NCBI GenBank assembly: GCA_002197995.1
Contig: NGZR01000004.1
Location: 3,100,001 to 3,164,000, forward strand
From: Gaeumannomyces sp. JS-464
Taxonomy: Eukaryota > Ascomycota > Sordariomycetes > Magnaporthales > Magnaporthaceae
DNA: 64,000 nucleotides
Direction of reading: 5' to 3'
In this document: positions 33,201 through 47,898 of the stretch, one piece after another
How the letters are laid out: each line of letters begins with the position of its first letter
Position numbering within the stretch: position 1 is the stretch's first letter
The notes under the pieces: generated by a model
What the model saw: only the letters and a program-made list of their open reading frames with translations
Database searches by the model: none
Told to the model about the DNA's origin: nothing
Made by a program: the position numbers and the translations under genes

Positions 33201-34382
33201 CTAGGACATGCGGCGATGGCGGACCGGGCGTGCATCTGAGCCTGTGCTGTAATCAGAGTCGATGCTGAATCGCCCCTGGTTTGCGTAGTCGGCCTCGGCG
33301 TCGAAGTTCATCAAGCCGATGCTTTCCTTGGGATCCGCTCGGTTTCGCCTGCTCCGGCCGGAGCCAAGCTTCTGGTATCCTCCACGACGGGCGCGGCTCA
33401 TGATGTTGCCCAGCCCAATGTTCCTGTACTTCTTCCCCCACACGAGGGTGCCGACTAACATCAACGTGATAAAGGCGAATATAATCGGCAGGCCAATGTA
33501 CAAAGCAGGGCCAGACGGGGGGTCGATGGGGGCTGCATGAATGGTCGGACCTTTGTGACATAGACTTCAGGGCCACTGACTGGTGTATGGCTAGAGTTGC
33601 TGACTGGCAGTGCACGGAAACCTATGTTGATGTTGACGCTGGCCGTATGTTGCATGATCTCGCGGTCGACCGACCAAGCATAAAATGCCTTGGTGACTGG
33701 ATTGGGGAGGAGGCAAATGCATCCTCTTTGGATAAAGCACTAGTTGTCACATTTCGGTGGCTGCAAAGACGACTATGGTCGTGTTGCTGCTGGGGAAGAA
33801 TGCCGGGTCCCAGGTAACTGCAAACGAAGAGAAAATATCAGAATCACGCTGAAACCAAGTGACGTATTGCGCCGTCTGTGGCTCAACCTTAATCTTGAAT
33901 ATGGTGTTGAAACCTACTGTAGTATGTGGTCCCGGGGTGCAGTTGGCTGCCTGGCGTAGGGAAGCAAAAGGGCGAGCCCGGCCCGGCCTTGTTGTGGCAA
34001 ATCGGGAATGCGCCGGCCCCGTTCTTCGAGTTGGCGTCTGCCGTGGGCAAGGACCGACCAGTGCTCATCGTGACGCTAAAAGGGGAGGGGACGACAAGCG
34101 GTTAGTCCTGGGAACCTTGCGATGTCGGCGAGGTTGCCGTGCAGAGACATGTGGTATAACCTACTATCCGTGGATTATCTTGGTACGGACAGTCGCCGTA
34201 ATTTCAAACGGGGCCGCATCAGACACTGCGGTCGGCGTACCGCTGACGGTGCTCATGACGGGAGTCATCGTCTTGGGGACGCCCGAATCGTCGACGCTGA
34301 CCCAGAGGTCGCCCACGGCTGCCACGCCATGGCACAAACGCAGGGTCAGCAGCCCCTGAAAGACAAGGCTCGGGCGGAACAT
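33201..34382 (-). CDS. PSG1-like single-pass membrane protein
   Basis: Fungal type I membrane protein resembling the YKL077W/PSG1 group (Golgi stabilisation of the plasma-membrane ATPase in yeast); assignment by remembered features only. A hydrophobic N-terminus (LVFQGLLTLRLCHGVAAV) precedes DLWVSVDDSGVPKTMTPV. A lumenal module with paired cysteines follows: ICHNKAGPGSPFCFPTPG, then HPGTTYYITWDPAFF. Next come Asn-rich beta segments (SVNINIGFRAL, SNSSHTPVSG), a transmembrane helix (YIGLPIIFAFITLMLVGTLVW) and a basic cytosolic tail (NIMSRARRGGYQKLGSG). At least two introns are evident: one ends TTTTAG near 34072, the other runs from about 33920 to 33820 before TTACCTGG. One or two frame changes occur near 33700 and 33550. 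Confidence 0.6.
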
Positions 34383-35489
34383 TGTTGGGGCTTCGGGCGG
34401 CTACAATGATAGAAAGCGACAATGAGAGGAAACTCCAGCGGTCGAAAGAGTATGGATCAATATCTAGTTGACAGCTGTCGAGACTGTCTACTGCTTGTTG
34501 GGTAGGATGTCGGTGTATGGATTTATTTTCGACTCCGTGATGCTATGTAGCGGACCGAACGCGTCGCGAACGGATTGACAGGCACCTGAAGCCGATGGGA
34601 TGGAATTGATTATAATCAGCTCCATAAAATATGGGTTCCATAGTGCTCTTCATCCATGCGTTCTATGGCAACCTACACCCTGGCGTCCAAACTTGCGACC
34701 CACACTCCAAAGACATTTTGGCTGGAAATTGAGCCTGGAGGATATCATTGCAGCGGTGCAGGTACAGAACCTTCAGGGGCGCGTTGGTCCCAGAAAAAGT
34801 GAAATAATTCCAGAAGTAAATTTGGAGTCGCGTGCGAGTGCGCCAGTGACAAACTCTCGAGGACGCGACTGTCCCGCCCCTGAAGGTCCGTACCATACCG
34901 ACCACGGACCCGCTCGGGTTAGGTACCGACGTGCTCTTATCGCTTATCGGCCGTGCAGTAGGCCGGGGGTTGCCGCGTTTTTGGGTGTCGGGGCTGCTGC
35001 TGGATGAGAAAGCCGAGCAGCTTCTCAGCCCTGCTCCAAGTTCCATCCCTCACTAAACCTGCATCCTGTCGCGGCGACCAAAAAGAACGACAATGGTGCC
35101 GGCTGAAGCATTCACGAAGAGCTTGTCCCACCGCTCCAACTGCCGCAGCCGCCTCCTGTAGCCGTCCGCTCGATTGTTGTGTCCTGTCTGTTGGACGTCG
35201 CCCATAGCTAGTCGCACGTTTGCGCCTGCGACACACTTCGGCCACCTCACTTGGATTTCGTCGCCAGACAAAGGGTATGTCGGAGCTCTATTCCTCGCGT
35301 CGCTACCCACCACACAGCATGACCGGCCTTCTCTCCCCTGCGAATTGCACTACTCCCAACAAAGGGCTCACCTGGGCAATCAAATAAAGACGAGTAATAA
35401 CCTCGATTGCCCTCTTGGCAAACAGGTCCATCGCGCTCTTGAAGCTCGTCGCGCCCTTTGCCGCCGCCCTGACACGTCATCGGTGGCAG
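34383..35489. promoter_or_regulatory. Divergent region between PSG1-like gene and sin3
   Basis: 1.1 kb. The right half is C-rich with CACC and ACTCCC elements, as in a sin3 leader. No protein-coding frame is supported. Confidence 0.4.
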
Positions 35490-38400
35490 ATGAACCCCAA
35501 CAACCCCACGGTAGCGGCTTCGACGCGAACGTGATCGCGACCACCGCGACCGTGATGCCGAGGAACAGTGCTTCGCCCCTCCCAAGACGATGCGCCTCAC
35601 CACGACGCGACCGCGAGCTCTCGGACCGCAGCAGCGCGACAGAGAACCTACCAACCCGGCCCCCCACACATAGCTCTGCCGGCTCCCTACCAATACATCA
35701 ACCCGTTGCATCTCGCATTTCGGGTGTCATCCACAGCCCTGGCGGCATCCTAGGCGCTCATAACGGGGCTCCGTCGTCCAGCATGGGGCTGGTCCGCCCT
35801 CCGGGACCCAGGGCCTGGCTTTGCAGGCCCTTTACACAGCGAACCTGGTCGCCAGGTTCCACAGCACACGGGCAGCAACCCCGCGAGCCAGCAACACCAA
35901 ATGTTTGCGCCCATCCCAGCGCCGGGCGTCCTGGTGGCCCTGGGGCGGCCGCGGGCAGCCCCGGTGGCGGCGTCTTTGGCGGCCCTCTGCAGCCCGAGAA
36001 CTCCCGGGCCTCTGGGCAGGCCCAGTTCGGAGTCGGCGCCCCCAGACCGCCCATGCCAACTCGTCTGCGTCGGGAGGGCTCGCCCAGGGCCAACAGCCAA
36101 TCCTCAACGACGCCCTGAGCTACCTCGACCAGGTCAAAGTTCAGTTCCATGAGAAACTGGACGTTTATAACATGTTCTTGGACATCATGAAAGATTTCAA
36201 GTGCCAGTCGTAAGTGGCTTCATCTTGTGCCCCCAGCCCACCCCGACGTGTGCCTTGGCTGACCTGGATCAAAGAATCGATACCCCGGGGGTCATCAGCC
36301 GGGTGTCGGAGCTCTTCGCCGGCCACCCAAACCTCATACAAGGGTTCAACACATTTCTTCCTCCTGGCTACAGGATAGAGTGTGGGCTGGAAAATAACCC
36401 GAATAGTATTCGCGTCACGACTCCGTCAGGCTCCACCATCCACTCGATTGGAACCGGCAAGACTCAGCAGCAGCAGCAACAACAACAACCGCAGCAGCAG
36501 CAGCAAGCGGACGGCACAACAGGCCCGCATGGTTCGGCTAGCGCCTACGTGGGTCACGCTCAGCGCCCGGGGAACTGGCAACCCCCGGTGCATCACAGCA
36601 TAGAAAGCCCCGAAGCCCAGTTCAGCGCCCCTACCCAGCCCGGGCCAGGAGCCTTCGGCCAGCCGGCCGCGCCCGGCGGCCAGTTTGATGGCCACAGCCC
36701 CGCGCACCAACAGCGCGTCGTCAGCCAAGGCCAACAGCCGGCTCCTGCCGTGCCAGGACCGAGCTCTGTGCCTGCCCAGATGGCCAGGAACGCTCAGACC
36801 CCGACCCCCGCCGCACAACAGTCCGCCCTCAATGGTGCTGCCGGTCAGCAAGCTGGGACCCGCGGGCCCGTTGAGTTTAACCATGCCATCAGCTACGTCA
36901 ACAAAATCAAGGTAGGTTCTCCCGCTCGCTCGAGACGCCTGCATCTCGACCATGCCCTCGCGCCGCTGACTGAGATTTGACCGACAGAACCGTTTTCAGG
37001 ACAAGCCCGAGATCTACAAGCAATTCCTCGAAATCCTCCAGACGTACCAGCGCGAGCAGAAGCCGATACAGGACGTATACGCTCAAGTTACGACGCTCTT
37101 CCACACTGCTCCGGACCTACTGGAGGACTTCAAACAGTTCCTACCAGAGTCCGCGGCCCAGGCGAGAACCGTCGCTGGGCAGCGCCATGCCGACGATGGC
37201 GCCCTGCTGAACCACCTCGCCCAGATCCCACCACCGAGCCACTCGGCAAGGGACGGCCCCAAAATGCCGCCTGTGGGCAATTTCGCCGTTCCCGTCAGTG
37301 CGAGCAAGGAGAACAAGAAGCGCCCACGGCCCGAGAAACAGCAGGTGTCTACCACAACCCCACAGGCGCAGCCTTCACCAGCCGCGAGCACCCCGTCAGC
37401 CGCGGGCGTCATGAACAAGCGGGCAAAGGTGTCCCATAAGCCGGCCTTGGAGGCCCCGTCGATTGAGCCCTCGCTGACTCCCATCGCCCCTGAGCCGCTC
37501 GCGCCCGAGCCGCCGTCTTCCGTAACCCAGGACAAGGCCTTGGCCAATCTCGACCGCATCAAAAGCACATAGGCAACAGAACGACGCTGCACGAGTTCCT
37601 CAAACTTATTAATCTCTTCACCCAAGGGCTCATCGATAAGAATGTCCTGGTTCACAAGGCGCAGCTCATAATTGGAGGCAATGTGGAATTGATGAACTGG
37701 TTTAAGGACTTTGTGCGGTACACGGGGGATGACGAACTGGTGGAAAATAAGCCTGAACCGCCCAGTGGGAGGGTCTCGCTGAGCAACTGCCGTGGATACG
37801 GGCCAAGCTATCGCCTACTACCGAAGAGGGTGAGTGCTACAACCCCTAGGGGTGTTGAACGCCCTGCTAACGTTAACTTTTACTTCATCAGGAACGCCTC
37901 AAGCCGTGCAGTGGCCGCGACGAGCTCTGTAACTCCGTCCTGAACGACGAATGGGCCTCGCATCCCACCTGGGCGTCGGAGGACTCTGGCTTTGTTGCGC
38001 ATCGGAAAAACGCCTTCGAGGAAGGGCTACACAGGATAGAGGAGGAGCGCCACGACTACGACTTCTTCATCGAGGCCAACCAGAAGTGCATCCAGCTGCT
38101 AGAGCCCATCGCGCAACAGATGCTGACTCTATCACCTGCTGAGCGACAAAACTTCCGGATGCCCCCCGGCCTGGGCGGCCAGAGCACGTCGATTTACAAG
38201 CGCGTGCTTAAAAAGGTTTATGGATCGGAGAAGGGTGCAGAGGTTGTTAACGACATGTTTCAGCACCCCTTCACTGTAGTCCCCATCGTCATGGCTCGCC
38301 TCAAACAGAAGGACGAGGAGTGGCGGTTCAGCCAGGTATGTGCTAAACCCGACCAACCCAGCGATCACAACGGCCGGGGCTGACGCCAGACTAACACGAC

Positions 38401-40297
38401 ACTTGCTTGTTGTAGCGGGAGTGGGAAAAAGTGTGGCAGAGCCAGACCAAGACTATGCATCTGAAGAGCCTCGATCACCAGGGAATCCAAGTCAAGTCCA
38501 ACGACAAGCGCAACTTCTCGGCTAAGCACCTCGTGGATCTGATCAAGACCAAGCACGAAGAGCAGAAGCGCCTACGGATCAACAAGGGCAAGGCTCCTAG
38601 GCATCAGTACCTCTGGTCATTCGCAGACCAGGGAGTGCTTCTGGACCTCATTCGGTTTATGGTCCTGTATGCCATGAACAGCGGGCAGCACGGGGCGTCG
38701 GAAAAGGACCGGATCTTGGAATTTTTCGAGACTTCCATCCCGCAGTTCTTCGGGGTTCACCCCGATCAAGTCCGCCAGCACTTGATTGACATTGATCGCG
38801 ACGCGGGTGAGGAGGAGGTCGATGACAACGCGCCCGCGGAGCTTTCCAACGGCCGCAGCCGCCGTAATGGCAAGAAGTCGGATCTGCTCCGCGGTCTCCT
38901 GGACCCAGGCCGAAATGGTAGCAAAACCCGGAGCCACAACGAAGATAGCGCCGCCTCGGCTAGCAAGGAGACGACGCCCGATGTGGGCTCAGCCAACGAG
39001 GAGGATGTGGCCGACGCGCCAGAGGACGGGCCAGGGGCGGATATTGCCAACGACCGCTGGCTTCCGACGGTGCCTGGACCGGTGGTCGTTTCGGGCAAAA
39101 ATCCAGTCCCGGGGCTGGATGCAGAGCTGAAGGCAGACGGCTTCTTCCCTCGGCCCTGGTACAACTTCTTTTGCAACCAGACAATCTTTGTCTTCTTCAG
39201 CGTGTTCCAGACGCTGTACAAGCGGCTGAAGCAGGTCAAGGAGAGCAAAAGCAGCGTCCTGGAGGAGATCAGACGAGAGAAGGCTGACAAACCGGCCCAG
39301 CAACTCGGTCTCGTGCACGACGAGATGAACTACTTCGAGGATAACGTCGAGACCTTTTGGCCACGCACCGTGGAACTCATCGAGGACTACATCACGGGAG
39401 AGATTGACGAGAGCAAGTACCAGGACGTACTCCGCCACTACTACCTCAAGAGCGGATGGACGCTTTACACCATCCAGGACTTGCTCAAGACACTTTGTCG
39501 TCAGGCCCTGGTCTGCAACAACTCGGACTCTAAGGAGAAGACGCCTGACCTCGTCCACCAGTTCCTGGTCGCCCGAAGCCAGGAGGAGACGAGCTATCAG
39601 ACCGAGATCAGCGCCCGCAAGTTTGCTGAAAAGTGCATCAAGGACGGAGAAATGTTCCTGATTACCTGGGTAAGTGACCGGTCCGCCCCTCGCGGAAACA
39701 ACGTGTCTTCCAATTGCTAATTACGGTCCCACGTCCATCTTGCAGGCCCCAACCAGCAACGGGGCCAGCGTGCGGTGGCTCCAGAAAGATGACACCACTT
39801 TCCACATGGAGGAGATGGAACCCGCAGAGCGCTGGAAGTACTACATCTCGTCGTACATGCGCGTCGAGTCCACCGAGGGAGTACCCCGATCTCGCCTCCA
39901 GAAGTCTCTCCTGACGCGCAATCTGCCGTCCAACGACGCCGACTCGGACGACGGTCAGATGCCGAAGCCCATCGCATTTCACGAAGGGCTGACCCTCCGC
40001 ATATGTCTCAACTCGTCCAAGATCGTCTACGAGAAGAACACGTCGGAATACTTCGTCTACAACACGATGCCCTCGGCGGAGGACGAAAGGGCGAGGCGAC
40101 AGGAAAGGGCCGCCTTTGATACGGACCGGCGATCTCAGTTGTTCCGAGAGAAAATGATAATGAACAATGCCTGGATGAAGGACATGAGCCAGGACGAGGT
40201 GCAGAGAATCAACGAGGACTTCCAAAAATGGGTCAAGGACGGCGCCCTGCCCAGCGGGACGAATGATGGGGAGGCTGACATTCCGATGACCGCCTAG
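35490..40297 (+). CDS. sin3: SIN3 transcriptional corepressor
   Basis: Scaffold of the Rpd3/HDAC complex. The proposed start is 35490 ([13 protein letters not shown]). A Pro/Gln/Ser-rich N-terminus with several frame changes precedes PAH1 ([23 protein letters not shown], then [27 protein letters not shown]), a polyGln run (36463-36510), PAH2 ([12 protein letters not shown], then [16 protein letters not shown]) and a degenerate PAH3 ([20 protein letters not shown]). Next are the HDAC-interaction domain ([22 protein letters not shown]) and the C-terminal Sin3 domain. Introns: 36210-36274, 36912-36987, 37830-37892, 38336-38415 and 39670-39745. One A is missing near 37563 (DRIK to HIGNR), producing a false stop. 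An acidic linker lies at 38800-39050. The C-terminal half is uninterrupted. Confidence 0.94.
36463..36510 (+). repeat. CAG/CAA polyglutamine repeat in sin3
   Basis: Mixed CAG/CAA run coding for two blocks of Gln split by Pro in the linker between PAH1 and PAH2. It is likely length-variable between strains. Confidence 0.8.
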
Positions 40298-41129
40298 TCA
40301 ACATGGCCCGACCCTCTTCCTCTCCCCCTCTCTGCCTCATCTCCCTGCTTGGGCCCTGGCCTTCCATGCTGTTCTTTGGGGTTGTCTCGTCACTACATAT
40401 ACCCGGCCGCGCCCTGTCCACGTCTTCTTTTGTCACTTGGGTGGTTGTTGTATTCAATTTGCTTCCTCTCTTGGCTTTGTCCGATGCTGTCCCTCGTCAT
40501 CAGACATCTCCGCTTCTTGGTCATTTTCTCCTCTTGTCATTTTATTTATTTCCTTTCGTATTTTTTCCCCTCCCTTTTCTGTCTTGTTTCACACCCTCAA
40601 ATTCTTGTTGGATCGATCTTAATCTACTCCGCATCCTCTACCCGAGGTAGACTGACAGCCGTCAGTGGCGGGCGACTTGGCTGGTTTGCCGTTCTGAAAT
40701 TTTACGACGAGAAAGATGAGATCTGGCCCGTCTACTTGCCTGGGACGAACCACTGAGTTACTGGCTTTTGCTATGGGATCAGGAAGATTCAGCGCATCTT
40801 TTATCGGCCGAATCACCCTCTTCCGACATGGATTATGTATCAAACTACTAGCGTTTAGATTTCATGGAATCGGATTCATACCTCAAATATTTTTAGCGCC
40901 GTGAGGTTATGCTAACTCCCTAGCCGTTTGCCTCCTGCTAGGTCGGTTCATGTAACTTGATATTCTAATATTTGGCTTGTGAAGCTTAGGGTCTTGTCGT
41001 TCATCGTTGATGTTCAGCACTCAATCATCGATAGTGGCTGCCACGACTTGGCGTCAAAGGACGGAGAGTGGACGCCATTTGATTCTCCCCCCTGTATGGC
41101 TCTCAACCCCACCCCTGGAGGGCACCCGC
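40298..41129. other. Convergent 3' intergenic region sin3 / erg10
   Basis: T-rich and CT-rich 3' flank of sin3 (40330-40620), then AT-rich sequence. No gene supported. Confidence 0.45.
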
Positions 41130-42628
<1,499 letters not shown>

Positions 42629-43905
42629 TTTGGGGAGTGGGCTCAGAGGGCTCGGGAAGTGCGTTGTCGGTGCCAGGGTCTGGTTAGGAAGATGGACGGG
42701 CGGGCTTGGCGAGTACGGGGGAAGGGAAGGGGAAGAGAGGATGTTCGACGTCTGCCGCCGGTCTTAAAAGCGGCGCTGTTGGTGGTGACGCGGAAAAAAG
42801 TGTTGAGGGGCGACCAAGCAACCCACCAAGAATTATCAAGATGGACGGCCGAGCAGTGCAGTCGAGCTACCTGACCGGCCAGCTGCAACACATGCAGCTG
42901 CTCAATTTTAATGGCCGAAAACCAAAGTGTGAAGGCGAGACGGAAGGGAAGACTAAGTAAAAAAAAAAAAAAAAAAAGTCCGATTAGAAAGTTAGGTGCT
43001 GCCAGAACTACGGTACTCGGCGGGCAGGCCAGGGGTGTATATCCAAATACCGCGGTTACCCGCAATAAACTGGCACACCGCCTCGACACAGCAACTGTGA
43101 TAGCTACCAGACCCTGACCTACCTAGGTACACGTCCAAGTACCCAGGTAGGTGCCTACCTGTGTAGGTTGGGTAACATCCTACGTAATGCCTCCGTCTGT
43201 CGGCCATGGAGGGGCACGCGGCCGTCTGGTGCGTGTGAGCGCCAAACGATGCACGCTGCCGGGTTGTTGGAGCAGCTGGAGGTTAAACCCGCCATGGCCG
43301 CCACAGCACCAAGCGAGCACCTCCTCGGCAGCAGCTGCAGGTACGGCTGCGGTGGCTGGTGCAGAATGAGGTGGCACGGGTCAAGTGGATGGGACAGACG
43401 CCGCAACGGTCGAGGTTGCCTCGTGATAGGTTTGGCCGAGCGTTGCTCGCCAGCAATGGATGCCGGGCCGTGGGGCATCGGTGAAAAACGGTGGGCCTGG
43501 TGCTGGCATGTGGGGATTAAAAATTCAGGTGGGGCCTGCGCTGCCCGCCAATCCGCCCAAAAGAATATTTCCTGGAGCGCGTCGACGACCGACGGCTAAC
43601 GCGTGGCTACCTAGCTCGCACTTCTCAGCCTTGCGCCTCGTACCTCGTCTTGCACCCACTGCACCGACACCTCCCGCCGTCGGCAGGTATCTACAGCCAC
43701 GGCTCTTCTGAACAGTCTAGACCTTTTTCTTACTCCACCACATCCCATCAAGCAGGTCCAAAGCGGCTGAGCCGTCAACTCTCCGACCAGCTGTGCCCAG
43801 GCGCATAGCTCTTGTTCTTTTCGACTTGCTCTCTCTGGCCAGCGGGTCGTCGCACCGCTGTTGTCGTCGCTGTCGCTGGCTCAGTCGCAACCGACCACCG
43901 CGACC
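42629..43905. promoter_or_regulatory. Divergent region erg10 / snu114
   Basis: 1.28 kb between divergent start codons. It holds a 17-18-nt A tract (about 42958-42977), the CCTACCTAGGTAC cluster at 43117-43130 and an 8-bp-stem hairpin CAGGTAGG-TG-CCTACCTG at 43144-43161. No gene. Confidence 0.45.
43117..43168. repeat. Cluster of CCTACCTAGGTA / CAGGTAGG palindromes
   Basis: Three or four overlapping copies of an ACCTAGGTA/AGGTAGG-type palindrome in 50 bp, including a perfect inverted repeat at 43144-43161. Related motifs occur at 15816, 31143, 48799 and 49218. Confidence 0.55.
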
Positions 43906-46900
43906 ATGGATGATCTCTATGACGAGTGAGTTCGCCCGACAAACACATGCCTCGCATACAATATCAGGCGGCACAAGGACGGAGGCATGAACTAACAACA
44001 GGCTTGGTTGTGTGCTGCAGATTCGGCAACTTCATCGGCGAGGAGGCGGAGGCGTCCGGGGATGAATCTGACCACCGCCAGGATGCCGACGACTACGTAT
44101 ACGACGATGCCTACTCTGAAGCGGGCCCACCGGGCGTTGACGCCGCGATGATGGATGTTGATGGTGAGTCCACCCCAGTTGTCGGCGAGGCGGCAGGCGT
44201 GTAAGCACTTTGGTCTCTTATGGGTGCTGACTACAACGTGTGTGCGCCCCAACATAGAGGGCCAGCCGTCCAACGCTGTTGTTCTGCATGAGGACAAGCA
44301 AGTCTACCCATCGGCCCAGCAGGTATACGGCGAGGAGGTCGAAACGATGGTGCAGGAGGAGGATGCTCAGCCTCTCAGCGAGCCCATTATCGCTCCCATA
44401 GAAGAAAAGCGCTTCACAGTCACCGAGACGGACCTGCCTCCTGTACACTTCGACCGCAACTTCATGGTCGACCTGATGCGCTATCCAGAGCAGACTCGCA
44501 ATATCGCCTTCGCCGGTCATTTGCACCACGGCAAGACGGCGTTCATGGACATGCTGGTCCTTGAGACACACGACATCAAAGACAGGCTGGAAAAACGCCA
44601 AGGTAAAAACCGTGACGAGCAGTTGAGGTACACCGATGTCCACCTCCTGGAGCGCGAACGCGGTCTCTCGGTCAAGGCCGCGCCCATGAGCCTCGTGCTT
44701 CAGGGCACCAAGGGCAAGTCCTACTTGCTCAACATGATAGACACTCCCGGCCATGTTAACTTTGTTGACGAGGTTGCCTCCGCCTTGAGGCTGGCCGATG
44801 GTCTGTGCCTGGTTGTCGATGTCGTCGAGGGAGTTCAAATCAACACGGAGCAGATACTGAAGCACGCCGTCCTCGAGGAGACCCCAATTACGCTCATCGT
44901 CAACAAACTCGACAGGCTCATCCTAGAGTTGAAACTACCCCCCACTGATGCATACTTCAAGCTGAAGCACGTCATCGAGGAGGTTAATACGCTGATAACA
45001 AACGCCCTACCGGGTCGTCCCGACGAGGCGGAACGGAGGCGCCTCAGCCCGGAGGGGGAACGTGCTGTTTGCATGCGCCGACATGGGCTGGTGCTTCAGT
45101 CTGCAGTCGTTTGCAAAAATGTACGCCGATAGTTATGGTGCGATGGACACACCTGAGTTGGCGCGGCGCCTCTGGGGCGACATCTACTTCAACCCACGCA
45201 AGCGATCATTCACCAGGAAGCCGGTCGAAGAGGGTGCAAAGCGGTCATTCGTCAAGTTTGTTATGGAGCCTGTGTATAAGCTCTTCTCTCACTCCATCAG
45301 CGACAGCCCTGACGAGCTCAAACGGACTCTCGCCACCCTCGGCATCACCCTGAAGCCATCCCAATTGAGGGCTGACGCGAAGGTCATACTGCGCTTGGTC
45401 TGCCAGCAGTTCTTCGGCTCGTCTGCCGGGTTTGTCGACATGGTGGTGGCGCACATACCATCTCCGGTCGAGGCTGCCGGCGACAGGTTACGGCGCTTCT
45501 ACACGGGACCACTTGATTCCGCCGTGGCCAAGTCGATGGCCGCTTGTGACCCCGATGGCCCGCTGGTGATCCACGTCACCAAGCTCTTCAGTTCACCGGA
45601 TGCCAAGACCTTCCACTCCTTCGGGCGTGTCATGAGTGGTACTGCCCGCCCTGGCGCCGATGTGCGAGTTCTCGGGGAGGGCTACTCAGTCGACGACGAC
45701 GAAGACATGGCGGCAGCCAAGATCTCGGATGTCTGGATAAGTGAAACGAAGTACAATATCCCCACCGACGGGGTTCCGGCAGGAAATTGGGTTCTCCTCG
45801 GTGGCGTCGATAACTCAATCGTCAAGTCGGCGACAATTGTGGACAAGGTCTTTGACAATGACGAGGATGCATACATTTTCAAGCCCGTCTCCCATTTTAC
45901 ACAGTCCGTGTTCAAGGTCGCCGTGGAGCCGATAAACCCGTCAGAGCTGCCCAAGATGCTCGATGGCATTCGAAAAATCAACAAGAGCTACCCTCTTGCC
46001 ACGACAAAAGTGGAAGAATCAGGAGAGCACGTCCTCCTTGGCACCGGCGAGCTCTACCTCGATTGTATTCTGCATGACCTACGACGCCTGTACGCCGACA
46101 TGGAGATCAAAGTCTCGGACCCCGTCACCCGCTTTTGCGAGACGGTGGTGGAGGAGTCCGCGACCAGGTGTTATGCCATCACCCCGAACAAGAAGAATCG
46201 GATTACCATACTTGCCGAGCCCCTGGGCGACGAGATCGCCCGAGACATCGAGACGGGGGCCGTCAAGATCAAGGATCCCGTGCGCAAGACAGCAAAGTTC
46301 TTCCAAGAGAAGCATGAATGGGACCTGCTTGCAGCTAGGAGTATATGGGCGTTTGGGCCGGACGAAGCTGGCCCTAATATTCTTCAGGACGACACACTGC
46401 CGACTGAAGTCGACAAGAAGCTTCTGACGGCAGTCAAGGAGTCGATCCGCCAGGGATTCAGCTGGGCGACCCGGGAAGGACCCCTGTGCGAAGAACGTGG
46501 GTTTTTTTTCTTATTCCCCTTCCTCTTCCCCTCTTTAGATCACCATATACTCTGCTCTAAAGTCACCCGAGCCCAATTGTTCTGTTGCTAACAGTTGGTG
46601 TGTCTGCCTGTAGCGATCCGGAACACAAAGTTCAAGATCATGGACGCGACACTGGCACCAGAACCCATATCTCGTGGCGGCGGCCAGATCATTCCTACCG
46701 CCCGGCGAGCCTGCTATTCCTCATTCCTGATGGCGTCCCCTCGCCTCATGGAGCCCACGTACGGCGTGTCGATGATCGGGACCCAGGACTCGTAGCGCAG
46801 GTGTACAACACATTGGCTCGGCGACGGGGCCATGTGCTATCTGACGGGCCCATTGCTGGAACCCGCTATATCGCGTGAACGGGCTGATACCCGTCATCGA

Positions 46901-47181
46901 CTCGTTCGGGTTCGAGACTGACGTGCGGATCGACAACAAAGGCGCGGCCGCCGTAAGCCTCGTATTTGACCGATGGAGCATCGTGCCTGGCGACCCGTTG
47001 GACCCGTGAGGTAGCATTGCACCCACTGCAACCTGCCAGCGCACAGGCCACGGCCAGGGATTTCGTCCTCAAGACCCGCCGCCGGAAAGGGCTCAGCGAG
47101 GACGTGTCTGTTGCAAAATTTCTCGAGCCCGAGTTCCACAAGGAGCTTGTTGCTACCGGTGTGATGGGTGAACAGATATAA
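43906..47181 (+). CDS. snu114: U5 snRNP GTPase SNU114
   Basis: EF-2-like GTPase that controls Brr2 during spliceosome activation and disassembly. Exons: 43906-43925, 44021-44163, 44258-46496, 46614-47181; introns of 95, 94 and 117 bp. The acidic N-terminus ([19 protein letters not shown]) is typical of this group and absent from EF-2. G1 is GHLHHGKT, G3 is DTPGHVNF and G4 is NKLD. Later domains: [17 protein letters not shown]-like beta blocks, [15 protein letters not shown] (domain IV), [19 protein letters not shown] and [17 protein letters not shown] at the C-terminus. Frame changes occur near 45054, 46795, 46872 and 47005, all one-base type. The last 25 residues differ from the usual ending but remain in frame to the stop at 47181. 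Confidence 0.95.
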
Positions 47182-47898
47182 GTTGCACCCGCATCCTTGC
47201 TTGCATCACTGTCGTGGCAAATATGGCGGGGTGGTTGGGGGACAGTATAGAAACCTTTGGAGGACCAGGAACCCAAACCTAACACGGGCGATTTTGGTTT
47301 TGGTGGCTAATTTTTTTTTTCTCACTCTCTCTCTTTTTCCTCCGTAATAGCAGTGCACGGGGGCGTGTGAGAGACTTCATGCATCCCAGGGGTGCTCTAG
47401 AAGAAAATTGTGTTGATAGCAGCAACCCCTACCTAGCTTCTGTGTTGATTTGATAATCTGCCTGATAAACTGCCTTATAATCTCGCCCAAAATTGTCATC
47501 CTACTGCTAAGCCAAGGTGCCATGCAATCATGGCTTGTTTTTACGCCATGCGCCTTGGCCCTTGTAAGAAAAGGGCAATGACGCAATATGACACCAGTGA
47601 AGGCCAGTGCAATGCGATTGATCGCCTAGATATCCGACTAAAGGAGCTCTAGGCAGAAGGCTAGCATTGGCACGGTGGCCGGGGCCCAAAAACGTGTTGG
47701 CTCGTGTGCTCGTGCCTCCACATTCTCGGCTTGCGAGCACGGCAGCCTGTGCGTCGGTAGTATGTAGGCGGATGGCTCAAACTTAGAAAAGTCAAGCGGC
47801 TGTGGCCGAAGAGGAGGCGCGAGCGAGGTCTCGGCCGAGGTCCCACCCCATGGGGCGCACGCCCCAGGGTGATCCGGCCGGAGTGCCCGAGTGGCAGC
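47182..47898. other. Convergent 3' intergenic region snu114 / cia2
   Basis: 717 bp with a T tract near 47310 and no supported gene; contains both 3' UTRs. Confidence 0.45.
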